Part shown: in pieces, positions 38,727 to 48,584 of the stretch
Layout: each line of letters opens with the position of its first letter
How positions within the stretch are numbered: the stretch's first letter is position 1
Assembly (NCBI GenBank): GCA_934539295.1
Contig: CAKTCN010000011.1
Coordinates: 1 to 64,000, forward strand
DNA: 64,000 bases
Source: an uncultured Allosphingosinicella sp.
GTDB taxonomy: Bacteria > Pseudomonadota > Alphaproteobacteria > Sphingomonadales > Sphingomonadaceae
Reading direction: 5' to 3'
The notes under the pieces: generated by a model
Databases searched by the model: none
Told to the model about the DNA's origin: nothing
Seen by the model: only the letters and a program-made list of their open reading frames with translations
Translations under genes and position numbers: made by a program

Positions 38727-39563
38727 ATGGCACTCAAGACTTACAATCCGGTCACCTCGTCGCAGCGCGGCCTCATCCTCGTCGACAAGTCGTCGCTGTG
38801 GAAGGGCAAGCCCGTCAAGGCTCTGACTGAGGGCAAGCGCAAGACCGGTGGCCGCAACAACAAGGGTCACGTGACCTCGCGCGGCATCGCCGGCGGCCAC
38901 AAGCAGCGTTACCGCTATGTCGACTTCAAGCGTCGCAAGTGGGACCAGCCGGCCACCGTCGAGCGGCTCGAATATGATCCCAACCGCACCGCGTTCATCG
39001 CGCTGGTGAAGTATGAGGACGGCGAGCTCGCCTACATCCTTGCGCCGCAGCGCCTTGCGCCGGGCGACCAGGTGATCGCCGGCAAGAAGACCGACGTGAA
39101 GCCGGGCAACGCCATGGAGCTGGGCCAGATGCCGGTCGGCACCATCGTCCACAATGTGGAGATGAAGCCGGGCAAGGGTGGCCAGATCGCGCGTTCGGCC
39201 GGCACCTATGTGCAGGTCGTCGGTCGTGACCGCGGGATGGTGATCGTTCGCCTGAATTCGGGTGAGCAGCGCTACCTGCCGTCCGAGTGCATGGCGACCG
39301 TTGGTGCGGTGTCGAACCCCGACAACCAGAACCAGAACTTCGCCAAGGCCGGCCGTACCCGCTGGATGGGCAAGCGCCCGCTGACCCGCGGCGTCGCCAA
39401 GAACCCGGTCGACCACCCGCACGGCGGCGGTGAAGGCCGTACCTCCGGCGGCCGTCACCCGGTCACCCCGTGGGGCAAGCCGACCAAGGGCGCCCGGACC
39501 CGCAAGAACAAGGCGACGGACAAGTTCATCATCCGTTCGCGTCACGCGAAGAAGAAGAGGTAA
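38727..39563 (+). CDS. rplB: 50S ribosomal protein L2
   Basis: A 278-residue protein required for subunit joining and peptidyl transfer. The C-terminal signature [20 protein letters not shown] contains the functionally important histidine. An AGAGAG precedes the ATG. It is in the normal S10 order. Confidence 0.98.
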   Translation: MALKTYNPVTSSQRGLILVDKSSLWKGKPVKALTEGKRKTGGRNNKGHVTSRGIAGGHKQRYRYVDFKRRKWDQPATVERLEYDPNRTAFIALVKYEDGELAYILAPQRLAPGDQVIAGKKTDVKPGNAMELGQMPVGTIVHNVEMKPGKGGQIARSAGTYVQVVGRDRGMVIVRLNSGEQRYLPSECMATVGAVSNPDNQNQNFAKAGRTRWMGKRPLTRGVAKNPVDHPHGGGEGRTSGGRHPVTPWGKPTKGARTRKNKATDKFIIRSRHAKKKR

Positions 39564-39565
39564 TA

Positions 39566-39841
39566 ATGGCCCGCTCCATCTGGAAAGGTCCGTTCGTCGA
39601 GCTCAGCCTTCTCAAGAAGGCCGAAGCTGCCCAGGACGCTGGCGGCCGTGCGCCGATCAAGACCTGGTCGCGTCGCTCCACGATCCTGCCGCAGTTCGTC
39701 GGCCTGACGTTCAACGTCTACAATGGCCGCAAGTTCGTGCCGGTGTCCGTCAACGAGGACATGGTCGGAATGAAGCTCGGCGAATTCGCGCCGACCCGCT
39801 TCTTCCCGGGCCACGCCGCCGACAAGAAGGGCAAGCGCTAA
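39566..39841 (+). CDS. rpsS: 30S ribosomal protein S19
   Basis: A 91-residue 30S-head protein, [12 protein letters not shown] to [10 protein letters not shown]. The ATG at 39566 lies two bases after the rplB stop; the longer upstream frame is rplB in another frame. Its TAA shares an A with the rplV ATG (TAATG). Confidence 0.97.
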   Translation: MARSIWKGPFVELSLLKKAEAAQDAGGRAPIKTWSRRSTILPQFVGLTFNVYNGRKFVPVSVNEDMVGMKLGEFAPTRFFPGHAADKKGKR

Positions 39842-40221
39842 TGAGTAAGCAAGCTGCACCCCGCAAGGTCGGCGACAAGGAAGCGCTGGCAGTCGGCACC
39901 ACCATCCGTGGTTCGGCCCAGAAGCTGAACCTAGTGGCGGCCCTGATCCGCGGCCGCAAGGCCGAGGACGCGCTCAACATCCTGCAGTTTTCGCCCAAGG
40001 CGATGGCGGTGGACGTTCGCAAGGTGCTGGCTTCGGCCATCGCCAATGCCGAGAACAACCACAATCTCGACGTCGACAGCCTGGTCGTCGCCGAGGCATC
40101 GGTCGGCAAGAGCATCTCGATGAAGCGCTGGACGCCGCGTGCGCGTGGCCGTTCGAGCCGCATCGTCAAGCCGTTCAGCCGCGTGCGCATCGTCGTGCGC
40201 GAAGAAGGCGAGGAAGCCTAA
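39841..40221 (+). CDS. rplV: 50S ribosomal protein L22
   Basis: A 126-residue tunnel-wall protein. [18 protein letters not shown] and the C-terminal hairpin [20 protein letters not shown] are conserved. It overlaps the rpsS stop by one base, indicating coupling. Confidence 0.97.
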   Translation: MSKQAAPRKVGDKEALAVGTTIRGSAQKLNLVAALIRGRKAEDALNILQFSPKAMAVDVRKVLASAIANAENNHNLDVDSLVVAEASVGKSISMKRWTPRARGRSSRIVKPFSRVRIVVREEGEEA

Positions 40222-40224
40222 GTC

Positions 40225-40932
40225 ATGGGTCAGAAGAGCAATCCGATCGGTCTGCGCCTGCAGATCAACCGCACCTGGGACAGCCGCTGGTATGCCGACG
40301 GCGCCGATTACGGTCGTCTGCTGCTGGAGGATCTCAAGATCCGCCAGCACGTGCTGAAGGCGATCCCGCAGGCCGCCATCTCCAAGGTGGTGATCGAGCG
40401 TCCGGCCAAGCTGTGCCGCGTGTCCATTTATGCCGCACGCCCCGGTGTGATCATCGGCAAGAAGGGCGCCGACATCGAGAAGCTTCGCCAGAAGCTGCGC
40501 GAGTTCACCTCGTCCGACGTCAGCCTGAACATCGTCGAGATCCGCAAGCCGGAGATCGACGCCAAGCTCGTCGCTCAGGGCATCGCCGACCAGCTGGAGC
40601 GCCGTATCGCGTTCCGCCGCGCCATGAAGCGCGCGGTGCAGTCGGCTCTGCGCCTCGGTGCCGAGGGCATTCGTATCACCTGCGCGGGCCGTCTCGGCGG
40701 CGCGGAGATCGCCCGTACCGAATGGTATCGTGAAGGCCGCGTTCCGCTGCACACGCTGCGCGGTAACGTCGACTATGCCGAGGCCCAGGCCCACACCGCC
40801 TACGGCGTGTGCGGCATCAAGGTCTGGATCTTCAAGGGCGAGATCTTGGGCCACGATCCGATGGCGCAGGACCGGCTGATGATGGAAGCGCAGACTTCGG
40901 GCGTCCGTCCGGCGCGCGAAGACCGTCGCTAA
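40225..40932 (+). CDS. rpsC: 30S ribosomal protein S3
   Basis: A 235-residue protein at the mRNA entry site. The KH domain motif [17 protein letters not shown] is present, and the C-terminal domain has [20 protein letters not shown]. It begins three bases after rplV. Confidence 0.98.
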   Translation: MGQKSNPIGLRLQINRTWDSRWYADGADYGRLLLEDLKIRQHVLKAIPQAAISKVVIERPAKLCRVSIYAARPGVIIGKKGADIEKLRQKLREFTSSDVSLNIVEIRKPEIDAKLVAQGIADQLERRIAFRRAMKRAVQSALRLGAEGIRITCAGRLGGAEIARTEWYREGRVPLHTLRGNVDYAEAQAHTAYGVCGIKVWIFKGEILGHDPMAQDRLMMEAQTSGVRPAREDRR

Positions 40933-40944
40933 GGAATTAGAGAA

Positions 40945-41376
40945 ATGCTGCAACCAAAGCGCACCAAATTCCGCAAGGCCTTCAAGGGCCGCATCCATGG
41001 CAATGCCAAGGGTGGCACGGACCTTAACTTCGGCGCCTTCGGCCTGAAGGCTCTGGAGCCGGAGCGGATCACCGCGCGTCAGATCGAGGCGGCCCGCCGC
41101 GCGATCACGCGTCACATCCGCCGTCAGGGCCGCCTGTGGATCCGCGTGTTCCCGGACGTGCCGGTGTCGAAGAAGCCGGCCGAAGTCCGCCAGGGTAAGG
41201 GTAAGGGTTCGCCCGAATATTGGGCCGCCCGCGTGAAGCCCGGCCGCATCCTGTTCGAGCTGGACGGCGTTCCCGGCCCGCTCGCCCGCGTCGCTTTCGA
41301 GCGTGCGATGGAAAAGCTGCCGATCAAGACGAAGGTGGTTGCCCGCCTCGGTGAATCGGTTCTCGAGGAAGATTGA
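40945..41376 (+). CDS. rplP: 50S ribosomal protein L16
   Basis: A 143-residue protein near the A site, [20 protein letters not shown]. In E. coli an arginine in the loop [10 protein letters not shown] region is hydroxylated; the loop is intact here. An AGGAATTAGAG precedes the ATG. Confidence 0.97.
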   Translation: MLQPKRTKFRKAFKGRIHGNAKGGTDLNFGAFGLKALEPERITARQIEAARRAITRHIRRQGRLWIRVFPDVPVSKKPAEVRQGKGKGSPEYWAARVKPGRILFELDGVPGPLARVAFERAMEKLPIKTKVVARLGESVLEED

Positions 41377-41378
41377 GC

Positions 41379-41585
41379 ATGGCCAAGATCGACGATCTCA
41401 AGCAGCAGAGCGACGACCAGCTGAACGAGCAGCTGGGCGAGCTCAAGCGTGAGCAGTTCAACCTGCGCTTCCAGGCTGCTACCAATCAGCTTGAAAAGCC
41501 GTCCCGTGTTCGCGAGGTGCGTCGCACCATCGCGCAGATCCGGACGCTGCAGGGCGAGCGCGCCCGCGCCGGCCAGAAGGCCTAA
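41379..41585 (+). CDS. rpmC: 50S ribosomal protein L29
   Basis: A 68-residue helical protein at the tunnel exit ([31 protein letters not shown]). The ATG at 41379 lies two bases after the rplP stop; an in-frame TTG at 41373 is not needed. Confidence 0.96.
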   Translation: MAKIDDLKQQSDDQLNEQLGELKREQFNLRFQAATNQLEKPSRVREVRRTIAQIRTLQGERARAGQKA

Positions 41586-41596
41586 GGAGTTACAAG

Positions 41597-41866
41597 ATGC
41601 CCAAGCGCATTCTGACCGGGACCATCGTGTCCGACAAGACCGACAAGACCGTCGTGGTGAAGGTCGAACGCCGGGTTAAGCACCCGTTGTACGGCAAGAT
41701 CATCAAGCGGTCTAAGAAGTACCATGCCCATGACGAAGGCAATGCCTATCGTGAGGGCGAGACCGTGCGCATTCAGGAGACTGCGCCGATCTCGAAGCTC
41801 AAGACCTGGACGGTTGTGGACCGCGTCGATACGCACGCCACCCCCGCCAAGGCTGATATCGCTTAA
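41597..41866 (+). CDS. rpsQ: 30S ribosomal protein S17
   Basis: An 89-residue OB-fold protein, [21 protein letters not shown], with the S17 motif [13 protein letters not shown]. An AAGGAGTT lies before the ATG. A 52-base gap separates it from rplN, the usual S10/spc boundary. Confidence 0.97.
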   Translation: MPKRILTGTIVSDKTDKTVVVKVERRVKHPLYGKIIKRSKKYHAHDEGNAYREGETVRIQETAPISKLKTWTVVDRVDTHATPAKADIA

Positions 41867-41918
41867 GGTTTTAGCTGATCGCCGGACTTGTTCCGGTTGA
41901 AGTGAAAGGAATGGATCA

Positions 41919-42287
41919 ATGATCCAGATGCAATCTAACCTTGATGTCGCCGATAATTCGGGCGCCAAGCGCGTTCAGTGCATCAAGGTGCTGGGCGGCT
42001 CCAAGCGCCGCTTTGCGGGCGTGGGCGACATCATCGTCGTTTCCGTGAAGGAAGCGGCGCCCCGCGGCCGCGTCAAGAAGGGCGACGTCCACAAGGCCGT
42101 CATCGTTCGCACCGCCAAGGACATTCATCGTGCCGACGGTTCGACGATCCGCTTCGATTCGAACGCGGCCGTTCTCGTGAACAACAACCAGGAGCCGATC
42201 GGCACCCGTATCTTCGGGCCGGTCGTGCGTGAACTTCGTGGCAAGAAGCACATGAAGATCATCAGCCTGGCGCCGGAGGTGCTGTAA
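41919..42287 (+). CDS. rplN: 50S ribosomal protein L14
   Basis: A 122-residue protein, [19 protein letters not shown] to the typical C-terminus FMKI-like [12 protein letters not shown]. It is the first gene of the spc-type segment. Its TAA overlaps the rplX ATG by one base. Confidence 0.98.
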   Translation: MIQMQSNLDVADNSGAKRVQCIKVLGGSKRRFAGVGDIIVVSVKEAAPRGRVKKGDVHKAVIVRTAKDIHRADGSTIRFDSNAAVLVNNNQEPIGTRIFGPVVRELRGKKHMKIISLAPEVL

Positions 42288-42607
42288 TGGCCGCTGCCAA
42301 GATCAAGAAGGGTGACACGGTCGTCGTCCTGTCCGGCAAGGACAAGGGCAAGACCGGCGAAGTGACCAAGAGCCTGCCCAAGGACGGCAAGGTCGTGGTC
42401 GCCGGCGTCAACGTGATCACCCGTCACAAGAAGCCGACCCAGGTCAATCCGCAGGGCGGCCTCGAGCGTTCGGAAGCGCCGCTGCACGTGTCCAAGGTCG
42501 CGATCGCCGACCCGAAGACCGGCAAGCCGACGCGCGTCCGCTTCGAAACTCAGGACGGCAAGAAGGTCCGCGTGGCCGTCAAGTCCGGGGAGACCATCAA
42601 TGGCTGA
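42287..42607 (+). CDS. rplX: 50S ribosomal protein L24
   Basis: A 106-residue assembly-initiator protein with a KOW motif ([21 protein letters not shown]). It is coupled to rplN (TAATG) and overlaps rplE by eight bases. Confidence 0.97.
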   Translation: MAAAKIKKGDTVVVLSGKDKGKTGEVTKSLPKDGKVVVAGVNVITRHKKPTQVNPQGGLERSEAPLHVSKVAIADPKTGKPTRVRFETQDGKKVRVAVKSGETING

Positions 42608-43181
42608 AGCCACTTACGTGCCGCGCCTCAAGCGCGACTATGACGAGCGCATCGCCGCCGCCATGACCGAGAAGTTCGGGTACAAGAACCGCATGGAGGT
42701 TCCCCGCCTGGACAAGATCGTGATCAACATGGGTGTTGGTGAAGCGACGCAGGACAAGAAGAAGGTCGACGTTGCTGCGGCCGAGATGGAGCTGATCGCC
42801 GGTCAGAAGCCGGTCGTCACCAAGGCTCGCACCTCGATCGCGCAGTTCAAGCTGCGTGAAGGCATGCCGATCGGCTGCAAGGTGACCCTGCGCCGCGAGC
42901 GGATGTACGAGTTCCTCGACCGCCTTATCACGATCGCGCTGCCGCGCGTTCGCGATTTCCGCGGCCTGAACGACAAGTCGTTCGACGGCCGCGGCAATTA
43001 TGCGATGGGCCTCAAGGAGCAGATCATCTTCCCGGAGATCAGCTACGACCGCATCGACAAGGTGCGCGGCATGGACATCATCGTGACCACGACGGCGAAG
43101 ACGGACGAGGAAGCGCGCGAACTGCTGCGCCTCTTCAACTTCCCCTTCCCCAAGAACCAGGATCAGCAGCAGGCCGCGTAA
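42600..43181 (+). CDS. rplE: 50S ribosomal protein L5
   Basis: A 193-residue 5S-rRNA-binding protein. The signatures [19 protein letters not shown] and [18 protein letters not shown] are present. Its start lies within the end of rplX. Confidence 0.98.
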   Translation: MAEATYVPRLKRDYDERIAAAMTEKFGYKNRMEVPRLDKIVINMGVGEATQDKKKVDVAAAEMELIAGQKPVVTKARTSIAQFKLREGMPIGCKVTLRRERMYEFLDRLITIALPRVRDFRGLNDKSFDGRGNYAMGLKEQIIFPEISYDRIDKVRGMDIIVTTTAKTDEEARELLRLFNFPFPKNQDQQQAA

Positions 43182-43218
43182 GCGGACCTGCTCTCAGGTA
43201 AGGAAGAGAACTTAAGTC

Positions 43219-43524
43219 ATGGCGAAACTGAGTTCGATCAACAAGAACGAGCGTCGCAAGAAGCTGGTGAAGAAGTATTCTGGCCAGTATGCGAAGCTCA
43301 AGGCGATCGCAGCCGACGAGTCCAAGGACGACACCGAGCGGCTGATTGCGCGTCTGAAGATGGCGGAAATCCCGCGCAACGCGAATCCCACCCGGATCCG
43401 CAACCGTTGCGAGATGACCGGCCGTCCGCGTGCTTACTATCGCAAGTTCCGTCTCTCGCGCGTTACGCTCCGTGAACTGGCCAACAAGGGCCTGATCCCC
43501 GGCGTCACCAAGTCGAGCTGGTAA
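43219..43524 (+). CDS. rpsN: 30S ribosomal protein S14 (zinc-free type)
   Basis: A 101-residue protein, the long form without the CxxC zinc motifs; only a single cysteine is seen in [18 protein letters not shown]. It lies 37 bases after rplE with an AAGGAAGAG ribosome-binding site. Confidence 0.97.
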   Translation: MAKLSSINKNERRKKLVKKYSGQYAKLKAIAADESKDDTERLIARLKMAEIPRNANPTRIRNRCEMTGRPRAYYRKFRLSRVTLRELANKGLIPGVTKSSW

Positions 43525-43537
43525 GGGTTTTATCGAA

Positions 43538-43933
43538 ATGGCGATGACCGATCCACTGGGTGATATGCTCACCCGCATCCGCAACGGCCAGCAGGCTCGC
43601 AAGGACAGCGTGGTTTCCCCCGCGTCCAAGCTGCGCGTGCGCGTCCTCGACGTGCTCCAGCGCGAGGGCTATATCCGCGGCTACAGCGAAGAAGCGATGG
43701 GCCCCGCAAAGGGCTTGCGCATCGAGCTTAAGTATTTCGAAGGCCAGCCGGCGATCCAGCACGTGTCGCGCGTGTCGAAGCCGGGCCGCCGCGTCTATTC
43801 GGGCAGCCAGGAGCTTCCCCGGGTTCGCAACGGCCTTGGCATCACCATCGTCTCCACGCCCCGGGGCGTTCTGTCCGACGCGGAAGCGCGCGAACAGAAT
43901 GTCGGCGGCGAGGTTCTCGCGGAGGTCTTCTGA
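43538..43933 (+). CDS. rpsH: 30S ribosomal protein S8
   Basis: A 131-residue 16S-rRNA central-domain protein ([18 protein letters not shown].. [20 protein letters not shown]). In E. coli, S8 represses the spc operon at the rplE region; no matching mRNA site was evaluated here. Confidence 0.97.
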   Translation: MAMTDPLGDMLTRIRNGQQARKDSVVSPASKLRVRVLDVLQREGYIRGYSEEAMGPAKGLRIELKYFEGQPAIQHVSRVSKPGRRVYSGSQELPRVRNGLGITIVSTPRGVLSDAEAREQNVGGEVLAEVF

Positions 43934-43935
43934 TC

Positions 43936-44469
43936 ATGAGCCGTATTGGTAAGAAGCCGGTCACCGTGCCTTCGGGCGTGACCGCGACCACGGAAGGCCG
44001 CACGCTCTCCGTCAAGGGACCCAAGGGCACCCTGACGATGGAGATGGCCGATGACGTGACCTATGAGATCGGCGATGGCGGCATTTCGGTGCAGCCGGCG
44101 AACGATACCAAGCGCGCACGTTCCTTCTGGGGCATGCAGCGCACCATGGTGCAGAACCTCGTGACGGGCGTGACCGAAGGTTTCACCAAGGTCCTCGAGA
44201 TCACCGGCGTCGGCTACCGCGCCGCGGCACAGGGCAAGAATTTGCGCCTGCAGCTCGGCTACAGCCACGACGTGAACATCGCCGTTCCGGAAGGCCTGGA
44301 GGTCAAGACTCCCGACCAGACGACCGTCGAGATCACGGGCATCGACAAGCAGCGGGTTGGCCAGCTGGCCGCCGAGATCCGCCGCTGGCGCAAGCCGGAG
44401 CCCTACAAGGGCAAGGGCATCAAGTATCGCGGTGAGTTCATCTTCCGCAAAGAAGGCAAGAAGAAGTAA
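43936..44469 (+). CDS. rplF: 50S ribosomal protein L6
   Basis: A 177-residue protein of two similar domains. [15 protein letters not shown] and the C-terminal signature [15 protein letters not shown] are conserved. It begins two bases after rpsH. Confidence 0.98.
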   Translation: MSRIGKKPVTVPSGVTATTEGRTLSVKGPKGTLTMEMADDVTYEIGDGGISVQPANDTKRARSFWGMQRTMVQNLVTGVTEGFTKVLEITGVGYRAAAQGKNLRLQLGYSHDVNIAVPEGLEVKTPDQTTVEITGIDKQRVGQLAAEIRRWRKPEPYKGKGIKYRGEFIFRKEGKKK

Positions 44470-44472
44470 GCC

Positions 44473-44826
44473 ATGGCGAAACTCTCTCTCTTCGAACGGC
44501 GCCGTCGGCGCGTCCGCACTTCGCTCAAGGCGCGTGCGGGCGACAAGCCCCGGCTTTCCGTCCACCGCTCGGGGCGTCACATCTACGCCCAGGTCATCAA
44601 TGACGGTGAGGGCCGTACCCTCGCCGCTGCCTCGACCCTGGAGAAGGACGTGCGCGGCACCACTGGCGCCACCGTGTCCTCCGCACAGGATGTGGGCCGT
44701 CGGATCGCCGAGCGCGCCAAGGCTGCCGGCGTCACCCGCGTGGTGTTCGACCGCGGCGGCTTCCTCTTCCATGGCCGCGTGAAGGCCCTCGCCGACGCGG
44801 CGCGCGAAGGCGGACTGGAGTTTTAA
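44473..44826 (+). CDS. rplR: 50S ribosomal protein L18
   Basis: A 117-residue 5S-rRNA-binding protein ([16 protein letters not shown].. [20 protein letters not shown]). It lies three bases after rplF and directly before rpsE. Confidence 0.97.
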   Translation: MAKLSLFERRRRRVRTSLKARAGDKPRLSVHRSGRHIYAQVINDGEGRTLAAASTLEKDVRGTTGATVSSAQDVGRRIAERAKAAGVTRVVFDRGGFLFHGRVKALADAAREGGLEF

Positions 44827-44829
44827 GTG

Positions 44830-45573
44830 ATGGCTGACGAGAACAACCAGGTCGGCTCCGACCAGAATATCGATACGCCGGCCGAGAACGCCGCCGTTGC
44901 CGCACCTGCAGATGGTGCCGGCGAGGGCCGCCGTGAACGCGGTGCCCGTGGCGGCCGTGGCGGTCGCGACGGCGGCCGTGGTGGTCGTGACGGTGGCCGT
45001 GGCCGCCGCGACGATCGCCGTGGCAATCGCGACGAGGAGCAGGGCGAGGAACTCATCGAGAAGCTCGTCCACATCAACCGCGTCTCGAAGACCGTGAAGG
45101 GCGGCAAGCGCTTCGGCTTTGCAGCGCTGGTCGTCGTGGGCGACGGCAAGGGCCGCGTCGGCTTCGGCAAGGGCAAGGCCCGCGAAGTGCCGGAAGCGAT
45201 CACCAAGGCGACGGCTTCGGCCAAGAAGACCATGGTCCGCGTTCCGCTGAAGGAAGGCCGCACGCTGCACCATGACGGCAACGGCCATTTCGGCGCAGGC
45301 CGCGTGACCGTCCGCACGGCGCCTCCGGGCACCGGCATCATCGCCGGCGGTCCGATGCGCGCCGTGTTCGAGAGCCTGGGCGTTGCCGACGTGGTGACCA
45401 AGTCGGTCGGCACGTCCAACCCCTACAACATGATCCGTGCGACCTTCGAGGCGCTCACCGATCAGACCAGCCCCAAGTCGGTAGCGCAGCGTCGCGGCAA
45501 GAAGATCGCCGACCTGCTCGGCCGTGGCGGCTCGCAGACTGCCGAGGCTGACGCCGCGGCGGTGACGGAGTAA
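44830..45573 (+). CDS. rpsE: 30S ribosomal protein S5 with RGG-rich N-terminal extension
   Basis: A 247-residue protein, compared with 167 in E. coli. The S5 domain starts at about residue 73 ([20 protein letters not shown]). It is preceded by an acidic stretch (about 1-32) and then an Arg/Gly/Asp-rich segment (about 33-68) with GGRGGRDGG units. The ATG at 44830 is used; an in-frame GTG one codon upstream is possible. The extension is low-complexity, probably disordered, and may bind RNA (inference). Confidence 0.96.
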   Translation: MADENNQVGSDQNIDTPAENAAVAAPADGAGEGRRERGARGGRGGRDGGRGGRDGGRGRRDDRRGNRDEEQGEELIEKLVHINRVSKTVKGGKRFGFAALVVVGDGKGRVGFGKGKAREVPEAITKATASAKKTMVRVPLKEGRTLHHDGNGHFGAGRVTVRTAPPGTGIIAGGPMRAVFESLGVADVVTKSVGTSNPYNMIRATFEALTDQTSPKSVAQRRGKKIADLLGRGGSQTAEADAAAVTE

Positions 45574-45580
45574 GAGACAG

Positions 45581-45757
45581 ATGGCCACCATCAAGCTCAC
45601 GCAGATCGGTTCGCCGATCCGCCGCACACCCGACCAGCGCAAGACGCTGATCGGCCTGGGCCTCAACAAGATGCATCGCACGGTCGAGCTGAACGACACC
45701 CCCGAGGTGCGCGGCATGATCGCCAAGGTGCAGCACATGGTGCGGATCGAGGGCTAA
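45581..45757 (+). CDS. rpmD: 50S ribosomal protein L30
   Basis: A 58-residue gene. It begins [20 protein letters not shown] and ends [10 protein letters not shown], the typical L30 form. It lies seven bases after rpsE (GAGACAG ribosome-binding site) in the expected spc position between rpsE and rplO. Confidence 0.96.
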   Translation: MATIKLTQIGSPIRRTPDQRKTLIGLGLNKMHRTVELNDTPEVRGMIAKVQHMVRIEG

Positions 45758-45810
45758 GTCCTTGATCTGCCGCTTGCGAAAGCTGGCGGCGGCACTATGA
45801 GGCAAACGGA

Positions 45811-45832
45811 ACCCCGGCCGAAATGCCGGGGT
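45811..45832 (+). promoter_or_regulatory. Hairpin in the rpmD-rplO spacer
   Basis: ACCCCGGC (45811-45818) and GCCGGGGT (45825-45832) form an 8-bp stem in the 121-base gap between rpmD and rplO. A short TTTT lies about seven bases further on, so weak termination or attenuation is possible. Confidence 0.5.
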
Positions 45833-45878
45833 GACGTCTTTTAATCAGCGCGAACATAGCGAAAGCGAGTGCAACGAC

Positions 45879-46418
45879 ATGAAACTGAACGACATCCGCG
45901 ACAACCAAGGTGCCCGTAAGTCCCGCGTCCGCGTGGGCCGTGGTATCGGTTCGGGCCTCGGCAAGACCGGCGGCCGTGGTCAGAAGGGTCAGAAGAGCCG
46001 CTCGGGCGTTTCGATCTGGGGCTTCGAAGGCGGTCAGATGCCGCTCCACATGCGGATCCCGAAGCGCGGCTTCAACAATCCGTTCGCCAAGGATTATGCC
46101 GAGGTGAACCTGGGCCAGCTGCAGAAGCTGGTCGATGCCGGTACGCTCGGCACCGACGGCACGATCGATCATGCGGCGCTCAAGGCTGCCGGCGTGGCAC
46201 GTGGCGGCAAGGACGGCGTTCGCATCCTTGGCAAGGGTTCGCTGAGCGCGAAGCTCGTCTTCCGGGTTGCTGGCGTGTCCAAGAGCGCCCGTGAGGCGAT
46301 CGAGGCAGCCGGTGGTTCGGTGGACGTGATCGAGGTGGTTCCGGCCGCTGAGAAGGCTGCCGCCAAGAAGGGCACAACCCGCGCCGCGGCCAAGAAGGCT
46401 GCGAAGGCAAAGGCCTGA
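45879..46418 (+). CDS. rplO: 50S ribosomal protein L15
   Basis: A 179-residue protein beginning [20 protein letters not shown], with the glycine-rich stretch [20 protein letters not shown]. The ATG at 45879 is the family start. A basic [10 protein letters not shown] tail extends the C-terminus. An intrinsic terminator follows 45 bases after its stop. Confidence 0.97.
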   Translation: MKLNDIRDNQGARKSRVRVGRGIGSGLGKTGGRGQKGQKSRSGVSIWGFEGGQMPLHMRIPKRGFNNPFAKDYAEVNLGQLQKLVDAGTLGTDGTIDHAALKAAGVARGGKDGVRILGKGSLSAKLVFRVAGVSKSAREAIEAAGGSVDVIEVVPAAEKAAAKKGTTRAAAKKAAKAKA

Positions 46419-46432
46419 TTTTTGGCTATTGG

Positions 46433-46460
46433 CTGACAAGCCGCAGCCGATGATTATATG
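46433..46460 (+). promoter_or_regulatory. Candidate promoter for secY-adk
   Basis: CTGACA (46433-46438), 16 bases and TATATG (46455-46460) resemble a sigma-70 promoter. Transcription would start at about 46466, at the base of the terminator hairpin. It is proposed because secY would otherwise lie behind a terminator. Confidence 0.4.
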
Positions 46461-46462
46461 AG

Positions 46463-46504
46463 GCGGCGGCGATAGGTTCCTTATCGCCGCCGCTTTTTCT
46501 TTTT
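46463..46504 (+). terminator. Intrinsic terminator between rplO and secY
   Basis: A 12-bp stem, GCGGCGGCGATA (46463-46474) with TATCGCCGCCGC (46482-46493), a seven-base loop, then TTTTTCTTTTT. It is a textbook structure and ends only about 19 bases before the secY ATG. Confidence 0.92.
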
Positions 46505-46522
46505 CGCAGGACGTTTTCCGAC

Positions 46523-47896
46523 ATGGCATCGCAAGCCGAACAACTGGCAGCCAATCTCAGCCTGGCGAGCTTCACCAAGGCGACGGACCTCAAGAAGAGG
46601 CTGTGGTTCACGATCGGCGCGCTGATCATCTTCCGCCTGCTGAGCTTCGTGCCGCTGCCAGGCATCGACCCGCGTGCGCTTGGTGCGCTGTTCCAGACGA
46701 CGCAGGGGACCGTCCTCGACTTCTTCAACACCTTCTCGGGTGGCAGCCTGGAGCGCATGAGCCTCATCGCGCTCGGCGTGATGCCCTACATCACGGCGTC
46801 GATCGTGGTGCAGCTGGCGACCACCATGTCGCCGAGCCTCGCCGCCCTCAAAAAGGAGGGCGAGACCGGCCGCAAGAAGATCAATCAGTATACGCGCTAC
46901 GGCACCGTGCTGCTCTGCGCGATCCAGGGCTATTTTATCGCCGTGGGTCTCGAAAGCTGGGGCGCCGGCACTGCGGGCGGCTCTGCCGTGATCGATCCGG
47001 GCCTGCTGTTCCGCGCCAGCGTCGTAGTCAGCCTTGTCGGCGGCACCATGTTCCTGATGTGGCTGGGCGAGCAGATCACCAGCCGCGGGATCGGCAATGG
47101 CGTCAGCCTGATCATCATGGCCGGCATCGTCGCTCAGCTGCCGACCGTGCTCGCGCAGTTGTTCGAGGGTGGCCGCACCGGCTCGATCTCGCCGGTGCTG
47201 ATCATCGGCGTCGTCGCGATGGTCGCTGCGCTCGTGCTCGGCATCTGCTTCATGGAGCGTGCCCAGCGCCGCGTGCTGATCCAATATCCCAAGCGCCAGA
47301 CCGCGCGGGGCCAGATGCAGCAGGAGCGCAGCCACCTGCCGCTCAAGATCAACACTGCTGGCGTGATCCCGCCGATCTTCGCCTCGTCGCTGCTGCTGAT
47401 GCCGCTGACGATTGCGCAATTTGCCGGTAACCGGACAGAGGGCGAGAGCTGGTGGAGCGACGCGCTCATCACCGTCACGACCTCGCTTCAGCACGGTGCG
47501 CCGCTTTACATGGCGCTCTATGCGGCCGGCATCATCTTCTTCTGTTTCTTCTACACGTCCGTGGTGTTCAATCCCGAGGAGACGGCGGAGAACCTTAAGA
47601 AATATGGTGGCTTCATCCCCGGTATTCGCCCGGGCAAGCGGACCGAGGAATATCTCGACTACGTCCTGACTCGCATCACGGTGATCGGCGCGGCTTACCT
47701 CACCATCATCTGCCTTGTGCCGGAATTCCTGATCGCGCGCGCCGGGATCCCCTTCTATCTGGGCGGCACCAGCCTGCTGATCGTGGTCAACGTCACCATG
47801 GACACGGTGACGCAGATCCAAAGCCACTTGATGGCGCATCAATATGGCGATCTGATCAAGAAGGCCCGGTTGAAGGGCGGCAGGTCGCGCGGCTAA
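46523..47896 (+). CDS. secY: Protein translocase subunit SecY
   Basis: The central channel of the Sec translocon, 457 residues with ten predicted membrane helices. Family blocks: RLLSFVPLPGIDP, LGVMPYITASIVVQL and the cytosolic loop KYGGFIPGIRPGKRTEEYLDYV. It is in the usual spc position after rplO but is separated from it by a strong terminator. adk follows after 31 bases. Confidence 0.98.
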   Translation: MASQAEQLAANLSLASFTKATDLKKRLWFTIGALIIFRLLSFVPLPGIDPRALGALFQTTQGTVLDFFNTFSGGSLERMSLIALGVMPYITASIVVQLATTMSPSLAALKKEGETGRKKINQYTRYGTVLLCAIQGYFIAVGLESWGAGTAGGSAVIDPGLLFRASVVVSLVGGTMFLMWLGEQITSRGIGNGVSLIIMAGIVAQLPTVLAQLFEGGRTGSISPVLIIGVVAMVAALVLGICFMERAQRRVLIQYPKRQTARGQMQQERSHLPLKINTAGVIPPIFASSLLLMPLTIAQFAGNRTEGESWWSDALITVTTSLQHGAPLYMALYAAGIIFFCFFYTSVVFNPEETAENLKKYGGFIPGIRPGKRTEEYLDYVLTRITVIGAAYLTIICLVPEFLIARAGIPFYLGGTSLLIVVNVTMDTVTQIQSHLMAHQYGDLIKKARLKGGRSRG

Positions 47897-47927
47897 GCCA
47901 GCTGCGTCAACAGGGGACGGATAGCCG

Positions 47928-48578
47928 ATGAACATCATTTTGCTGGGGCCCCCGGGGGCGGGCAAGGGCACCCAGGCATCGCGCCTCGAACATGAGCGCG
48001 GGATGGTCCAGCTTTCAACGGGCGACATGCTGCGCGCGGCCGTGGCGGCCAAGTCGGAGGTCGGCCTTCGCGCCAAGGCAGTGATGGATGCCGGCGAGCT
48101 GGTGTCGGACGAGATCGTGACCGGTATCCTGTCGGACCGTCTCGACGCGGACGACGTGCGCAAGGGGTTCATCCTCGACGGCTATCCGCGCACCGCGGCT
48201 CAGGCCGAGTCGCTGGATCAGTTGCTCGCCGCCAAGGGCATGGTGCTCAACCATGTGATCGAGCTCACGGTGGATGAAGGCGCGCTGGTCGATCGGATCA
48301 TCGGCCGCTTTTCCTGCGCAAGCTGCGGGGAGGGCTATCACGACCGTTACAAGCAGCCGGCCGTGGCCGAGACCTGCGATATATGCGGCAGCCACAGCTT
48401 CAAGCGCCGCCCCGATGACGTCGCCGAAACCGTCCTCAATCGGCTGGCGGAGTATCACGCCAAGACCGCGCCGATCCTCCCCTTCTACGAAGCGAAGGGC
48501 GTCGTGACGCGCGTGGACGGTATGGTGCCCATTGCCGAGGTGAACGAGGCGATCGAACAGATCCTCGACGGCCGCTAG
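47928..48578 (+). CDS. adk: Adenylate kinase (long, zinc-finger lid)
   Basis: Interconverts ATP, ADP and AMP; 216 residues. The P-loop is GPPGAGKGT (7-15) and the NMP-binding motif LDGYPRT (83-89). The LID domain carries four cysteines (Cys130, Cys133, Cys150, Cys153) that would bind zinc. Adk after secY is common. Here the next ribosomal genes (rpsM onwards) are missing and a Nudix gene starts six bases after the stop. Confidence 0.97.
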   Translation: MNIILLGPPGAGKGTQASRLEHERGMVQLSTGDMLRAAVAAKSEVGLRAKAVMDAGELVSDEIVTGILSDRLDADDVRKGFILDGYPRTAAQAESLDQLLAAKGMVLNHVIELTVDEGALVDRIIGRFSCASCGEGYHDRYKQPAVAETCDICGSHSFKRRPDDVAETVLNRLAEYHAKTAPILPFYEAKGVVTRVDGMVPIAEVNEAIEQILDGR

Positions 48579-48584
48579 TCGGCT

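Noticed and set aside
43795..45738. A 647-codon minus-strand frame opposite rpsH-rpmD
   Set aside because: It covers five certain ribosomal-protein genes; codon-bias shadow.
46481..48172. A 563-codon minus-strand frame opposite secY and adk
   Set aside because: No motif or start signal; SecY and Adk on the plus strand are certain.
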